This document shows, piece by piece, positions 9,034 through 17,161 of a stretch of DNA of 64,000 nucleotides (positions are counted from its first letter, which is position 1; each line of letters starts with the position of its first letter). This DNA is from TMED23 sp913054205 (GTDB lineage Bacteria; Pseudomonadota; Alphaproteobacteria; Rhodospirillales; UBA2165): the NCBI GenBank assembly GCA_046582495.1, contig JAYGEG010000040.1, positions 8,686 to 72,685 of the forward strand, read 5' to 3'. The notes below the pieces were generated by a model. The model saw nothing but the letters and a program-made list of their open reading frames with translations, made no database searches and was not told where the DNA came from. A program made the translations under genes and the position numbers.

Positions 9034-10182
9034 CTAGTCTTTTAGATCTTCCCAAAGATCTTTGACTTTGGTGAAAAAACCATCTGATTCCGGATTATTT
9101 TGTTCGGAACCGCCTTCAGCTTCAAACTCTTTCAGCAATTCTTTTTGTTTATTGGTCAAATTCACCGGCGTTTCAACAGACGACTGTACAAACATATCAC
9201 CACGTTCCTTGGAACGTAAGACCGACATGCCTTTTCCTTTAAGGCGGAATTGATGACCGGATTGGGTGCCTTGCGGAATGGTAATCCGGGCCCGGCCACC
9301 ATCAACAGTTGGCACTTCGATGTGACCGCCAAGCGCGGCTGTTGTCAGTGGGATTGGCACCATGCAATAAATATTCGCCCCTTCCCGCTGGAAGATGTGA
9401 TGCGCGGAAACAGAAATAAAGATATAAAGATCGCCCGACGGCGCGCCGTTGAGACCGGCCTCACCTTCACCGGAAAGACGAATGCGAGTGCCGTCTTCAA
9501 CGCCTGCCGGGATGGTAACGGAAAGCGTTTTTTCCTGATGCACCCGACCGGACCCGCTACAGTTTGAGCAAGCATCTTTGATAAATTTACCGGCGCCCTG
9601 ACAGGTTGGACAGGCGCGCTCGATGTTGAAAAAGCCTTGTTGGGCACGGACTTTGCCGTGGCCATGACAGGCCGGGCAGGTCTCTGGCGCAACGCCGCCA
9701 TTGGTCCCTATGCCATTGCAATCCCCACAAGACACAGATGTCGGCACGCGGATATTGGTTTTATTACCTTTAAAAGCTTCGGGTATAGAAATTTCCATGT
9801 TGTAGCGAAGATCGGAGCCTCTGGAAGAACCTTGACGACCGCGGCCGCCGCCGCCCACGAAATCGCCAAACATATCTTCGAAAATATCGGCAAATCCCGC
9901 GCCGCCAAAGCCACCGCCAGCGCTGGCTCCGCTGCCAAAACCACCAGGGCCGCCTTGCTCGAACGCCGCGTGACCAAAACGATCATAGGCCGCGCGCTTT
10001 TCCTCATCGAAAAGCACGTCATTGGCTTCATTGACTTCTTTGAACTTCTTTTCGGCCTCAGGATCATCCGCATTTCGGTCAGGATGATACTTCATCGCCA
10101 TTTTCCGATACGCTTTTTTTATGACGTCCTGAGAAGCGTTTCGATCTATGCCGAGCGTTGTATAATAATCTTCTTTCGCCAT
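9034..10182 (-). CDS. dnaJ: Chaperone DnaJ (Hsp40)
   Basis: 382 residues in the classic order: J domain with YHPDRN (about residues 31-36), Gly-rich linker of about 40 residues, zinc domain with four CxxCxGxG-type repeats (CGDCNGIG, CPACHGHG, CPTCQGAG, CSNCSGSG), then the substrate-binding C-terminal domains. It delivers clients to DnaK and triggers its ATPase. It follows dnaK by about 80 bases on the same strand. Confidence 0.98.
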   Translation of the reverse strand: MAKEDYYTTLGIDRNASQDVIKKAYRKMAMKYHPDRNADDPEAEKKFKEVNEANDVLFDEEKRAAYDRFGHAAFEQGGPGGFGSGASAGGGFGGAGFADIFEDMFGDFVGGGGRGRQGSSRGSDLRYNMEISIPEAFKGNKTNIRVPTSVSCGDCNGIGTNGGVAPETCPACHGHGKVRAQQGFFNIERACPTCQGAGKFIKDACSNCSGSGRVHQEKTLSVTIPAGVEDGTRIRLSGEGEAGLNGAPSGDLYIFISVSAHHIFQREGANIYCMVPIPLTTAALGGHIEVPTVDGGRARITIPQGTQSGHQFRLKGKGMSVLRSKERGDMFVQSSVETPVNLTNKQKELLKEFEAEGGSEQNNPESDGFFTKVKDLWEDLKD

Positions 10183-10261
10183 TAGGCTGACCTACCCTTA
10201 TACATGCATCGGGCGCTTCCATAAAACCTATGGCAGACGCCCGTTACACTGTTTCTAAAGA

Positions 10262-12226
10262 CTAGCTGTCTTCCTTCTTCTCGCTATCTTTTACATCAGG
10301 GTCGACTTCTTCGAATTCAGCGTCGACGATCGTGTCATCTCCGGCATCGCCGCCCATTCCAGCCGCCATGTTGTTGGGATCAAAACCGCCTTCGGGCATT
10401 TCGCCGCCTTCTTCCTGGCTTGCTTTATACATTGCTTCGCCAAGTTTCATTGCTGCTTCCATCAAAGCATCAGATTTTTCTTTGAGCTCTACCGCATTTG
10501 CCTCTTCATTGGCGAGGACATCTTTAACAACGGTTACAGCCGTTTCAATTTCTGCTTTTTCTTCTTCAGAAATTTTATCGCCATATTCGCTCAGGTTTTT
10601 CTCGGTCGAATGAACCAAAGAATCTGCATTGTTTCTGGCTTCGACCATTTCCTTGCGTTCTTTGTCTTCATCGGCATGCGCTTCTGCGTCCTGAACCATT
10701 TGGTCAATGTCAGCGTCGGACAATCCGCCGGAAGCCTGGATACGAATTTGTTGTTCTTTGCCTGTCGCTTTGTCTTTGGCGGACACATTGACAATACCGT
10801 TGGCATCAATATCAAAGGTCACCTCAATCTGCGGCAAGCCGCGCGGACTTGGCGGAATGCCGATCAAATCAAACTGCCCAAGCAGCTTGTTATCTGCCGC
10901 CATTTCACGTTCGCCCTGGAACACGCGAATGGTTACGGCGCCCTGATTGTCTTCAGCGGTTGAGAACACCTGGCTTTTGCGTGTTGGGATCGTTGTGTTG
11001 CGATCAATAAGCCGCGTAAATACACCGCCCAAGGTTTCGATACCCAAGGATAGGGGCGTAACGTCGAGCAACAAAACATCTTTAACATCGCCTTGCAGAA
11101 CGCCGGCCTGGATCGCCGCACCAAGAGCAACAACTTCGTCCGGGTTCACCCCTTTATGGGGCTCACGGCCAAAGAACTCTTGCACGATTTCCTGAACTTT
11201 TGGCATCCGGGTCATACCACCAACCAAGATCACTTCATCAATTTCGCCCGCCGTAATACCGGCGTCTTTCAGCGCAGATTTACACGGTGCAATCGTCCGC
11301 TCAATAAGCTTCTCGACCAGGGCTTCAAGCTTTGCGCGGGTCAGTTTGATGTTCAGGTGTTTTGGACCGCTTTGATCTGCCGTGATAAACGGCAGGTTTA
11401 CTTCCGTCTGCATCGTGCTCGACAGTTCAACTTTGGCTTTCTCAGCACCTTCTTTCAGACGTTGAAGGGCCAAGCGATCTTCGCGAAGATCGACGCCCTG
11501 CTCTTTTTTAAACTCATCAGCGAGATAATCTATGATGCATTGATCAAAGTCTTCACCGCCCAAGAACGTATCGCCATTGGTGGATTTAACTTCAAACACG
11601 CCGTCACCAATTTCGAGGACGGAGACATCGAAAGTACCGCCGCCGAGATCATAAACAACGATGGTGCCGCTTTCGGTTTTATCCAAACCATAAGCGAGCG
11701 CTGCGGCTGTCGGCTCGTTGATAATGCGGAGCACGTCAAGGCCGGCAATTTTACCGGCGTCTTTGGTGGCTTGGCGTTGAGAATCGTTAAAATACGCCGG
11801 TACCGTAATAACGGCTTGCGTGACATCTTCACCGAGATAACTTTCAGCCGTCTCTTTCATTTTTTGCAGAATGAAGGCGCTGATTTGGCTCGGGCTATAT
11901 TTTTCGCCTTTGGCTTCGACCCAGGCATCGCCATTGTCACCGGAAACAATGTGATACGGCACGAGGCCTTTATCTTTTTCGGTCAGCGGATCGTCATAAC
12001 GACGGCCGATCAAACGCTTGATGGCAAATAGGGTGTCTTCCGGATTGGTGACAGATTGACGTTTCGCCGGCTGGCCGACCAAGCGTTCCTCACCATCTGC
12101 AAAAGCAACCATGGAAGGGGTTGTCCGAGCACCCTCGGCATTTTCGATGACTTTCGCATCAGACCCTTCCATAAGGGCGATACAGGAGTTTGTCGTACCT
12201 AAGTCAATTCCAATTACTTTACTCAT
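10262..12226 (-). CDS. dnaK: Chaperone DnaK (Hsp70)
   Basis: 654 residues from ATG 12226, which has AGGA eight bases upstream; earlier in-frame codons up to 12244 are not needed. IGIDLGTTNSC, VYDLGGGTFDVSVLEIG and VGGMTRMPKVQ are the ATPase signatures, LLLDVTPLSLGIETLGG begins the peptide-binding domain, and a Gly/Met-rich then acidic tail closes the protein. It is the core ATP-driven folding machine, with GrpE and DnaJ encoded on either side. A 237-base gap separates it from grpE, so it probably has its own heat-shock promoter. Confidence 0.98.
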   Translation of the reverse strand: MSKVIGIDLGTTNSCIALMEGSDAKVIENAEGARTTPSMVAFADGEERLVGQPAKRQSVTNPEDTLFAIKRLIGRRYDDPLTEKDKGLVPYHIVSGDNGDAWVEAKGEKYSPSQISAFILQKMKETAESYLGEDVTQAVITVPAYFNDSQRQATKDAGKIAGLDVLRIINEPTAAALAYGLDKTESGTIVVYDLGGGTFDVSVLEIGDGVFEVKSTNGDTFLGGEDFDQCIIDYLADEFKKEQGVDLREDRLALQRLKEGAEKAKVELSSTMQTEVNLPFITADQSGPKHLNIKLTRAKLEALVEKLIERTIAPCKSALKDAGITAGEIDEVILVGGMTRMPKVQEIVQEFFGREPHKGVNPDEVVALGAAIQAGVLQGDVKDVLLLDVTPLSLGIETLGGVFTRLIDRNTTIPTRKSQVFSTAEDNQGAVTIRVFQGEREMAADNKLLGQFDLIGIPPSPRGLPQIEVTFDIDANGIVNVSAKDKATGKEQQIRIQASGGLSDADIDQMVQDAEAHADEDKERKEMVEARNNADSLVHSTEKNLSEYGDKISEEEKAEIETAVTVVKDVLANEEANAVELKEKSDALMEAAMKLGEAMYKASQEEGGEMPEGGFDPNNMAAGMGGDAGDDTIVDAEFEEVDPDVKDSEKKEDS

Positions 12227-12389
12227 TTTTTTCTGTCCTCTCAATTTAGCAACAGAACCTTGCGGCCCGATCTACGTTAGGCGCCGCCTAGGTTATCGGT
12301 GATTTACGGGTTATAGAAAATGTTAAAAATTAAACTTCGTAATTGCTGAAAAAGTGGTGTTCAGCGTAGCTACTTAGTGTATGGGCGTT

Positions 12390-12417
12390 ATATAAGCCGC
12401 CACTTATACGGCTGCAA
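12390..12417 (-). promoter_or_regulatory. Possible RpoH-type promoter for dnaK
   Basis: On the minus strand TTGCAG (12412-12417) is followed after 15 bases by CTTATAT (12390-12396), resembling the alphaproteobacterial sigma-32 pattern CTTG...CYTATNT. It would give a leader of about 150 bases before the dnaK ATG. The match at the -35 side is imperfect. Confidence 0.3.
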
Positions 12418-12438
12418 CCACTCATGCAGCTTTTTTTT
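12411..12438 (+). terminator. Plus-strand intrinsic terminator between dnaK and grpE
   Basis: GCTGCA (12411-12416) and TGCAGC (12425-12430) form a perfect 6-bp stem with an 8-base loop followed by eight T (12431-12438). A second overlapping hairpin AGCCG/CGGCT lies just before it. The U-tract is on the plus strand although all annotated genes here are on the minus strand, so it would end an antisense or small RNA. Confidence 0.55.
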
Positions 12439-12463
12439 GATTAAATTTGAGGCGTCGAACTCC

Positions 12464-13288
12464 CTACAATTCTTTATCTAGCTGAGAATCTCCGCCGTCG
12501 GCGACTTGATCCGCTGCATCTGACTGTTTTTCATAGGCCGATGAGCTTTCCGTCGCAGCTTGTTCCTTGGGCGGCTCGATAGGTGTTTCAGCGTCGCCGT
12601 TTTCTTCCAATTTTGGCCCGCCTTTTGACACGCCAACCATTGCCGGGCGCAACAACCGATCATGCAGCACGTAGCCTTTCTGCATTTCCTGGATAACCAG
12701 GCCAGCTGGCTGATCGAGGTCTTCAACCTCAAACATCGCTTGATGGATGCTGTGATCAAATTTTTGACCAATGGCCTCGACGACTTTAATGCCGGATTGT
12801 TCGAAGATATTCATCAATTCCTTTTCCGTCATTTCGATGCCAACAAAAAGATTGTTTAATTCTTCATTGTCGCCGCGCGCATCTTCGCTAACGCTGCTTA
12901 GCGCACGGGCTAAATTATCCGCAACGGAAACAATTTGGCGGGCAAAGTTGGTAATCGCGTATTTGGACATGTCGGTTTTTTCGCGCTCGGTCCGGCGGCG
13001 TACATTTTGGGCTTCAGCTAACGCGCGCAACAGCTGGTCTTTGAGGGCGGTGATTTCAGATTCGAGATCTTCATAGGTCAGCGGTAATTTTTCTGCATCC
13101 TCGACCCCCTCCCCTTCTTCAGCCTCGTCATCAACATCAGCTGGATCAGGTTCGTCTGAAACCGCGCTTAAATCCGCGAGATCCTCATCAAGGAGTTCTT
13201 CCGATACCTCTTCCGGGGCATCCGTGTCTTCTTCATCTTGCGGCAATTCTTCTGGAATATCTTCATCCGCGATTTGGTTGATCGTCAT
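12464..13288 (-). CDS. grpE: Nucleotide exchange factor GrpE
   Basis: 274 residues, longer than the usual 180-200 because of an acidic N-terminal extension of about 80 residues (runs of E and D). The core begins at LTYEDLESEITALKDQLLRALAEAQNVRRRTEREK, the coiled-coil dimer region, and continues to IGQKFDHSIHQAMFEVEDLDQPAGLVIQEMQKGYVLHDRLLRPAMVGVSKG, the beta-domain that touches DnaK. A short Gln/Ala-rich tail follows. It lies 61 bases after hrcA on the same strand. Confidence 0.96.
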   Translation of the reverse strand: MTINQIADEDIPEELPQDEEDTDAPEEVSEELLDEDLADLSAVSDEPDPADVDDEAEEGEGVEDAEKLPLTYEDLESEITALKDQLLRALAEAQNVRRRTEREKTDMSKYAITNFARQIVSVADNLARALSSVSEDARGDNEELNNLFVGIEMTEKELMNIFEQSGIKVVEAIGQKFDHSIHQAMFEVEDLDQPAGLVIQEMQKGYVLHDRLLRPAMVGVSKGGPKLEENGDAETPIEPPKEQAATESSSAYEKQSDAADQVADGGDSQLDKEL

Positions 13289-13349
13289 CTTAGTGTTACT
13301 TCCTCAATACAATAATTCTAAATGGCAGCTGGCCAGTATCATTTAGGTC

Positions 13350-14414
13350 TTACCCCATGATTTTGCCAATTAATTTTGCCGTATAATCCACCATCGGGAT
13401 AATGCGGGCATAATTCATACGCGTTGGGCCAATAATTCCAATGGCACCAACAAGCTGGCTGGAGCTGGAATGATAGGGCGCGACAATAAACGAACAGCCC
13501 GAGAGATTAAACAACTCATTATCAGCACCAATAAATATTTGAACGCCTTCCGCCGTATCGGCGAGTTCCAGTATTTTAAGCATGGTCTCATTGGTTTCCA
13601 GCGCGGAAAACAGCGCTCGGATGCGTTCGAGATTATCAATAGCGTTCACATCTTCGAGCAAATTCGCCTGACCGCGGACAATCAGAGTGCCGCGAACATT
13701 TCCAGAGGCAGCGTCGCCGGCCCAAGTCGCCAAGCCCGCTTCAACCACTTTGGCTGATAGTTTATTGAGCTGAATTTTGCTTTGTTCAATTTCTGCGTTA
13801 ATTGAGCTACGGGCTTCAGCAATCGTCCGGCCAACCAGGCGCGCGTTTAAATAATTTGTGGCTTCAGTAAAGGCCGAGGCCGGGATATCGCGGGGAACTT
13901 CGAGTATGCGATTTTCAACCACCCCTTCGGCTGTGACCATCACGACCAAAGCTTTACCAGGACTCAAATTGACAAATTCAATATGCTTGAGCGGAGAATC
14001 GGTTGTTGGGGCCAATACCAGACCTGCACAATTCGACAAGCCTGACAGCATTGAGCCGGCTTCTTCCAATACACTTTCCAGGCTTTTGCCGGTCCCCGCC
14101 AGCCGGCTATCAAGATCATTGCGCTCATCAGATGACAAATTGCCGACTTCCAGCAAACCATCGACAAACATGCGAAGACCCAAATCCGTGGGCATTCTGC
14201 CAGCCGACGTATGCGGCGCAAATAACAATCCAAAATCTTCGAGATCGGCCATCACGTTGCGGATCGTCGCCGGCGATAAATGGGTCGACAATTGCTGAGA
14301 CAGAGAGCGCGAGCCAATCGGCTCACCAGTCTCGACAAAAGACTCGACGATCTTCATAAAAATTTCGCGGCTGCGATCATTTAACTCGGATATAACGGGA
14401 CGTTTTGTGGTCAT
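13350..14414 (-). CDS. hrcA: Heat-inducible transcription repressor HrcA
   Basis: 354 residues. The N-terminal winged helix (LNDRSREIFMKIVESFVETGEPIGSRSLSQQL, then SPATIRNVMADLEDFGLL) binds CIRCE operators, and the rest is the GAF-like and dimerisation part ending in GPTRMNYARIIPMVDYTAKLIG. It represses class I heat-shock genes, normally groESL in alphaproteobacteria. No CIRCE element is visible around this cluster, so its targets are probably elsewhere. The ATG at 14414 lies almost on the predicted transcription start. Confidence 0.96.
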   Translation of the reverse strand: MTTKRPVISELNDRSREIFMKIVESFVETGEPIGSRSLSQQLSTHLSPATIRNVMADLEDFGLLFAPHTSAGRMPTDLGLRMFVDGLLEVGNLSSDERNDLDSRLAGTGKSLESVLEEAGSMLSGLSNCAGLVLAPTTDSPLKHIEFVNLSPGKALVVMVTAEGVVENRILEVPRDIPASAFTEATNYLNARLVGRTIAEARSSINAEIEQSKIQLNKLSAKVVEAGLATWAGDAASGNVRGTLIVRGQANLLEDVNAIDNLERIRALFSALETNETMLKILELADTAEGVQIFIGADNELFNLSGCSFIVAPYHSSSSQLVGAIGIIGPTRMNYARIIPMVDYTAKLIGKIMG

Positions 14415-14423
14415 GATGGGCGG

Positions 14424-14452
14424 AATGTAGGTTTGCTGTCCCGAAACGTCAA
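14424..14452 (-). promoter_or_regulatory. Predicted sigma-70 promoter for hrcA
   Basis: Minus-strand TTGACG (14447-14452), 17-base spacer, TACATT (14424-14429). Transcription would start near 14417, about three bases from the hrcA ATG, implying a leaderless or nearly leaderless mRNA. Confidence 0.5.
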
Positions 14453-14456
14453 CGAC

Positions 14457-14485
14457 TTGCCATTAAATTTAAGTATTTTTATTAT
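14457..14485 (+). promoter_or_regulatory. Predicted sigma-70 promoter for rph
   Basis: TTGCCA (14457-14462), 17-base spacer, TATTAT (14480-14485); five of six matches in each box. It is back to back with the hrcA promoter, the two -35 boxes being four bases apart. A small hairpin GGTTG/CAACC followed by AATTTTTT (14525-14545) lies in the leader before rph. Confidence 0.55.
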
Positions 14486-14579
14486 TCTGGTTATTATTCT
14501 AGACCGGGTCCCTCGGCTTCGTTAGGTTGCCGCAACCAATTTTTTGGCTAAAAATTTATAGAACTAGGAAGGAATACAG

Positions 14580-15296
14580 ATGCGCCCTTCTGGCAGAGCA
14601 CCAGACCAATTGCGGGACGTGACGATCGAACCGAATTTTAACAAACACGCCGAAGGCTCCTGCCTGATCAAATTCGGCGACACCCATGTAATTTGCACGG
14701 CATCTGTAGAGGATCGCGTACCATCGTGGCTGAGGGACCAAGGCCATGGCTGGGTGACGGCGGAATATGGCATGCTGCCGCGCTCCACCAATTCGCGGAC
14801 AAATCGGGAAGCAGCGAGAGGCGCTCAAGGCGGCAGAACCCATGAGATTCAGCGCCTTATTGGCCGGTCATTGCGCGCCATCACGGATTTAAAAGCGCTC
14901 GGCGAAATTCAAATTCGGGTTGATTGCGATGTTATTCAGGCCGATGGCGGCACCAGAACCGCGTCGATTACCGGCGGATATGTCGCGCTGCATCTCGCCT
15001 GTCAAAATCTCGTGACATTGGGACTGACCAAAGAAATCCCGTTAATTGGCCATATGGCTGCTGTTTCCTGCGGCATTTTTGAGGGAACGCCGGTGCTTGA
15101 TCTGGATTATCCTGAAGACAGCAATGCCGAGGCAGATAGCAACTTTGTCCTCACCGAAACATCAGAAATCATTGAAATCCAGGGAACGGCTGAAGATACA
15201 CCGTTTTCGGAGGCGCATTTTTTGGAAATGCTGTCACTCGCCAAAAAAGGTGTCACTGAATTGGTAGAAATACAAAAGAAGGCGTTAGGGATATAA
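14580..15296 (+). CDS. rph: Ribonuclease PH
   Basis: 238 residues, family length. MRPSGRAPDQLRDVTIEPNFNKHAEGSCLIKFGDTHVICTASVE is the RNase PH N-terminus, and RNVMHRGG-type catalytic residues are represented by RGAQGGRTHEIQRLIGRSLRAI and IRVDCDVIQADGGTRTASITG. It trims tRNA 3' ends phosphorolytically. The ATG at 14580 is preceded by AGGAAGGA. It is divergent from hrcA and followed by rdgB, an rph-rdgB-hemW order common in alphaproteobacteria. Confidence 0.97.
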   Translation: MRPSGRAPDQLRDVTIEPNFNKHAEGSCLIKFGDTHVICTASVEDRVPSWLRDQGHGWVTAEYGMLPRSTNSRTNREAARGAQGGRTHEIQRLIGRSLRAITDLKALGEIQIRVDCDVIQADGGTRTASITGGYVALHLACQNLVTLGLTKEIPLIGHMAAVSCGIFEGTPVLDLDYPEDSNAEADSNFVLTETSEIIEIQGTAEDTPFSEAHFLEMLSLAKKGVTELVEIQKKALGI

Positions 15297-15333
15297 AACC
15301 ACCCCGGCTTTTTAAATATATCCGCCTCAAATC

Positions 15334-15363
15334 AATTAAACCTACCCCGTGGTAGATTTAATT
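15334..15363. repeat. Palindrome with TACCCCG core upstream of rdgB
   Basis: Arms AATTAAACCTACC (15334-15346) and GGTAGATTTAATT (15351-15363) are complementary at 12 of 13 positions around a 4-base centre, ending 15 bases before the rdgB ATG. No T-tract follows, so an operator or mRNA hairpin is more likely than a terminator. A similar palindrome lies at 22813-22837. Confidence 0.55.
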
Positions 15364-15378
15364 TAACAAGGATTTCGA

Positions 15379-15999
15379 ATGCCGCGCAAATTTACCGAGA
15401 AAAAACTGGTTATAGCCAGCCATAACCCCGGAAAAGTCATTGAAATCAATGATTTATTAGGCCCCTTTGGGGTTGAAGCGGTCTCGGCGAGCGCGCTTAA
15501 TTTGCCGGAACCTATTGAAGATGGTGAGACCTTCATTGCAAATGCTGAATTGAAGGCCCGCGCCGCGGCAAATGGCGCAAACTTACCGGCTCTGGCCGAT
15601 GATTCCGGCTTGGTTGTACCAATTTTAGGCGGAGATCCTGGGATTTATTCGGCACGGTGGGCCATAAATCCAAATCGGGAAACCAAAGATTTCGATCTCG
15701 CAATGAAGAAAGTTAAACAAGCCATTGAGGCAAAAGGTGAAAATCCGGAAGGCCAAAGCGCTTATTTTGCCTGCGCCCTAAGCCTCGGCTGGCCAAATGG
15801 CGACATAGAAACGCTTGAAGGCCAAGTTCAGGGTAGATTGACTTTTCCGCCGCGCGGGACAAAAGGTTTCGGTTACGATCCAATATTTGTTCCGATTAAT
15901 TATCAATTAACCTTCGGCGAAATGGAGCAAGGCGAAAAACACCAAATGAGCCATCGGGCAGAGGCCTTTCAAAAACTTGTAACTCGTTGTTTTAGATAA
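15379..15999 (+). CDS. rdgB: RdgB/HAM1-type non-canonical purine NTP pyrophosphatase
   Basis: 206 residues. VIASHNPGKVIEIN is the substrate-binding start, GETFIANAELKARAAA and LADDSGLVV hold the metal-binding acidic residues, and FPPRGTKGFGYDPIF is the C-terminal signature. It hydrolyses dITP/XTP to keep deaminated purines out of DNA. It lies 82 bases after rph, behind a palindrome that may act as a regulatory site, and 4 bases before hemW. Confidence 0.96.
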   Translation: MPRKFTEKKLVIASHNPGKVIEINDLLGPFGVEAVSASALNLPEPIEDGETFIANAELKARAAANGANLPALADDSGLVVPILGGDPGIYSARWAINPNRETKDFDLAMKKVKQAIEAKGENPEGQSAYFACALSLGWPNGDIETLEGQVQGRLTFPPRGTKGFGYDPIFVPINYQLTFGEMEQGEKHQMSHRAEAFQKLVTRCFR

Positions 16000-16003
16000 A
16001 AAA

Positions 16004-17155
16004 ATGTCACAAATTGAATCTGCTTTCGGGATTTATATTCATTGGCCTTTCTGCGCCAAAAAATGCCCCTATTGTGACTTCAATAGTCACGTGCGAGACT
16101 CGATTGATCATGATCAATGGCTAAAAGCTTATCTCAACGAGCTAAGATATTACGCTAACGAAACATCCGGAAACACTGTAACAAGTATATTTTTTGGCGG
16201 CGGCACACCGTCTTTGATGAAACCGGTTGTCGTCGAAGCAATATTGGAGGAAATCAAGCGCCTTTGGACCTGTTCTGAAAGCCTTGAAATCACCGCCGAG
16301 GCCAATCCGTCGTCCTCAGAAATTCAGTTATTTGAAGATTTTAAGCAAGCTGGCATCAATCGCCTATCGATCGGTATTCAGAGCTTTGATGATGCTGCGC
16401 TTGGGTTTTTAGGCCGACTCCATAATTCAAAAGAAGCTGAAAAAGCCATCAATGCAGCCGCGCATACTTTTGATCGCTTCTCCTTTGATCTAATTTATGC
16501 ACTTCCAGACCAAACGCCAGATCAATGGCGACGCCAACTCAGCGACGCACTTCAAATGGCAGGTGATCATCTGTCATTGTATCAACTCACCATTGAACCC
16601 GGCACCGCCTTTCATAAAGACCGTGTGGCAGCCGCCAATGAAGACACTGGCACCGAACTCTTTGAAATTACACAAGAATTGATGGATCAAGCGGGTTTAC
16701 CGGCCTACGAGATCTCCAATCATGCGCGGCCCGGCGAGGAAAGCCGCCACAATCTGGTTTATTGGCGGGGTCAGGCCTATCTCGGGATCGGCCCCGGTGC
16801 GCATGGCCGTCTCATGGGAGCTGATTTCGAAACTGAAATGATCCACAATTTCCGGGAGCCCGAAAAATGGCTGGAATTGGCTTCCACTAAGGACCTCGGC
16901 ATGCAAAAACGCCGTGCTTTGACGGCGATAGAGCGGCGCGACGAAATCGTCTTAATGAGTTTACGCCTTACCGAAGGTCTCTCCGCTGATCACTTTCACA
17001 CATTAACCGGCACAGATTTGGCCGATACGCTGGATCAAAATCGCCTTCAAGCCCTTGAAAAAGTAGGGTTTGTTTCATTTGGCGACGGTGTTTTAAAAGC
17101 GACCAAAGAAGGCCGCCAGCGCCTCAACGCGGTGCTCTCGCATTTGCTTGTCTAA
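16004..17155 (+). CDS. hemW: HemW-like radical SAM protein (haem chaperone)
   Basis: 383 residues. IYIHWPFCAKKCPYCDFNSH carries the CxxxCxxC radical-SAM cluster motif, IFFGGGTPSLM the glycine-rich SAM site, and RLSIGIQSFDD the family signature separating it from other radical SAM proteins. HemW was long annotated as oxygen-independent coproporphyrinogen oxidase; the proteins studied act in haem handling. It is in one transcription unit with rdgB and converges with the lipoprotein gene to its right. Confidence 0.95.
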   Translation: MSQIESAFGIYIHWPFCAKKCPYCDFNSHVRDSIDHDQWLKAYLNELRYYANETSGNTVTSIFFGGGTPSLMKPVVVEAILEEIKRLWTCSESLEITAEANPSSSEIQLFEDFKQAGINRLSIGIQSFDDAALGFLGRLHNSKEAEKAINAAAHTFDRFSFDLIYALPDQTPDQWRRQLSDALQMAGDHLSLYQLTIEPGTAFHKDRVAAANEDTGTELFEITQELMDQAGLPAYEISNHARPGEESRHNLVYWRGQAYLGIGPGAHGRLMGADFETEMIHNFREPEKWLELASTKDLGMQKRRALTAIERRDEIVLMSLRLTEGLSADHFHTLTGTDLADTLDQNRLQALEKVGFVSFGDGVLKATKEGRQRLNAVLSHLLV

Positions 17156-17161
17156 ATTAAA

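Noticed and set aside
11093..12031. 312-codon plus-strand ORF opposite dnaK
   Set aside because: Antisense shadow of a highly conserved gene; composition reflects dnaK codon bias and no protein family is recognisable.
12241..14579. CIRCE operator (TTAGCACTC-N9-GAGTGCTAA) near hrcA, grpE or dnaK
   Set aside because: Read the intergenic stretches on both strands; no copy or near copy was found.
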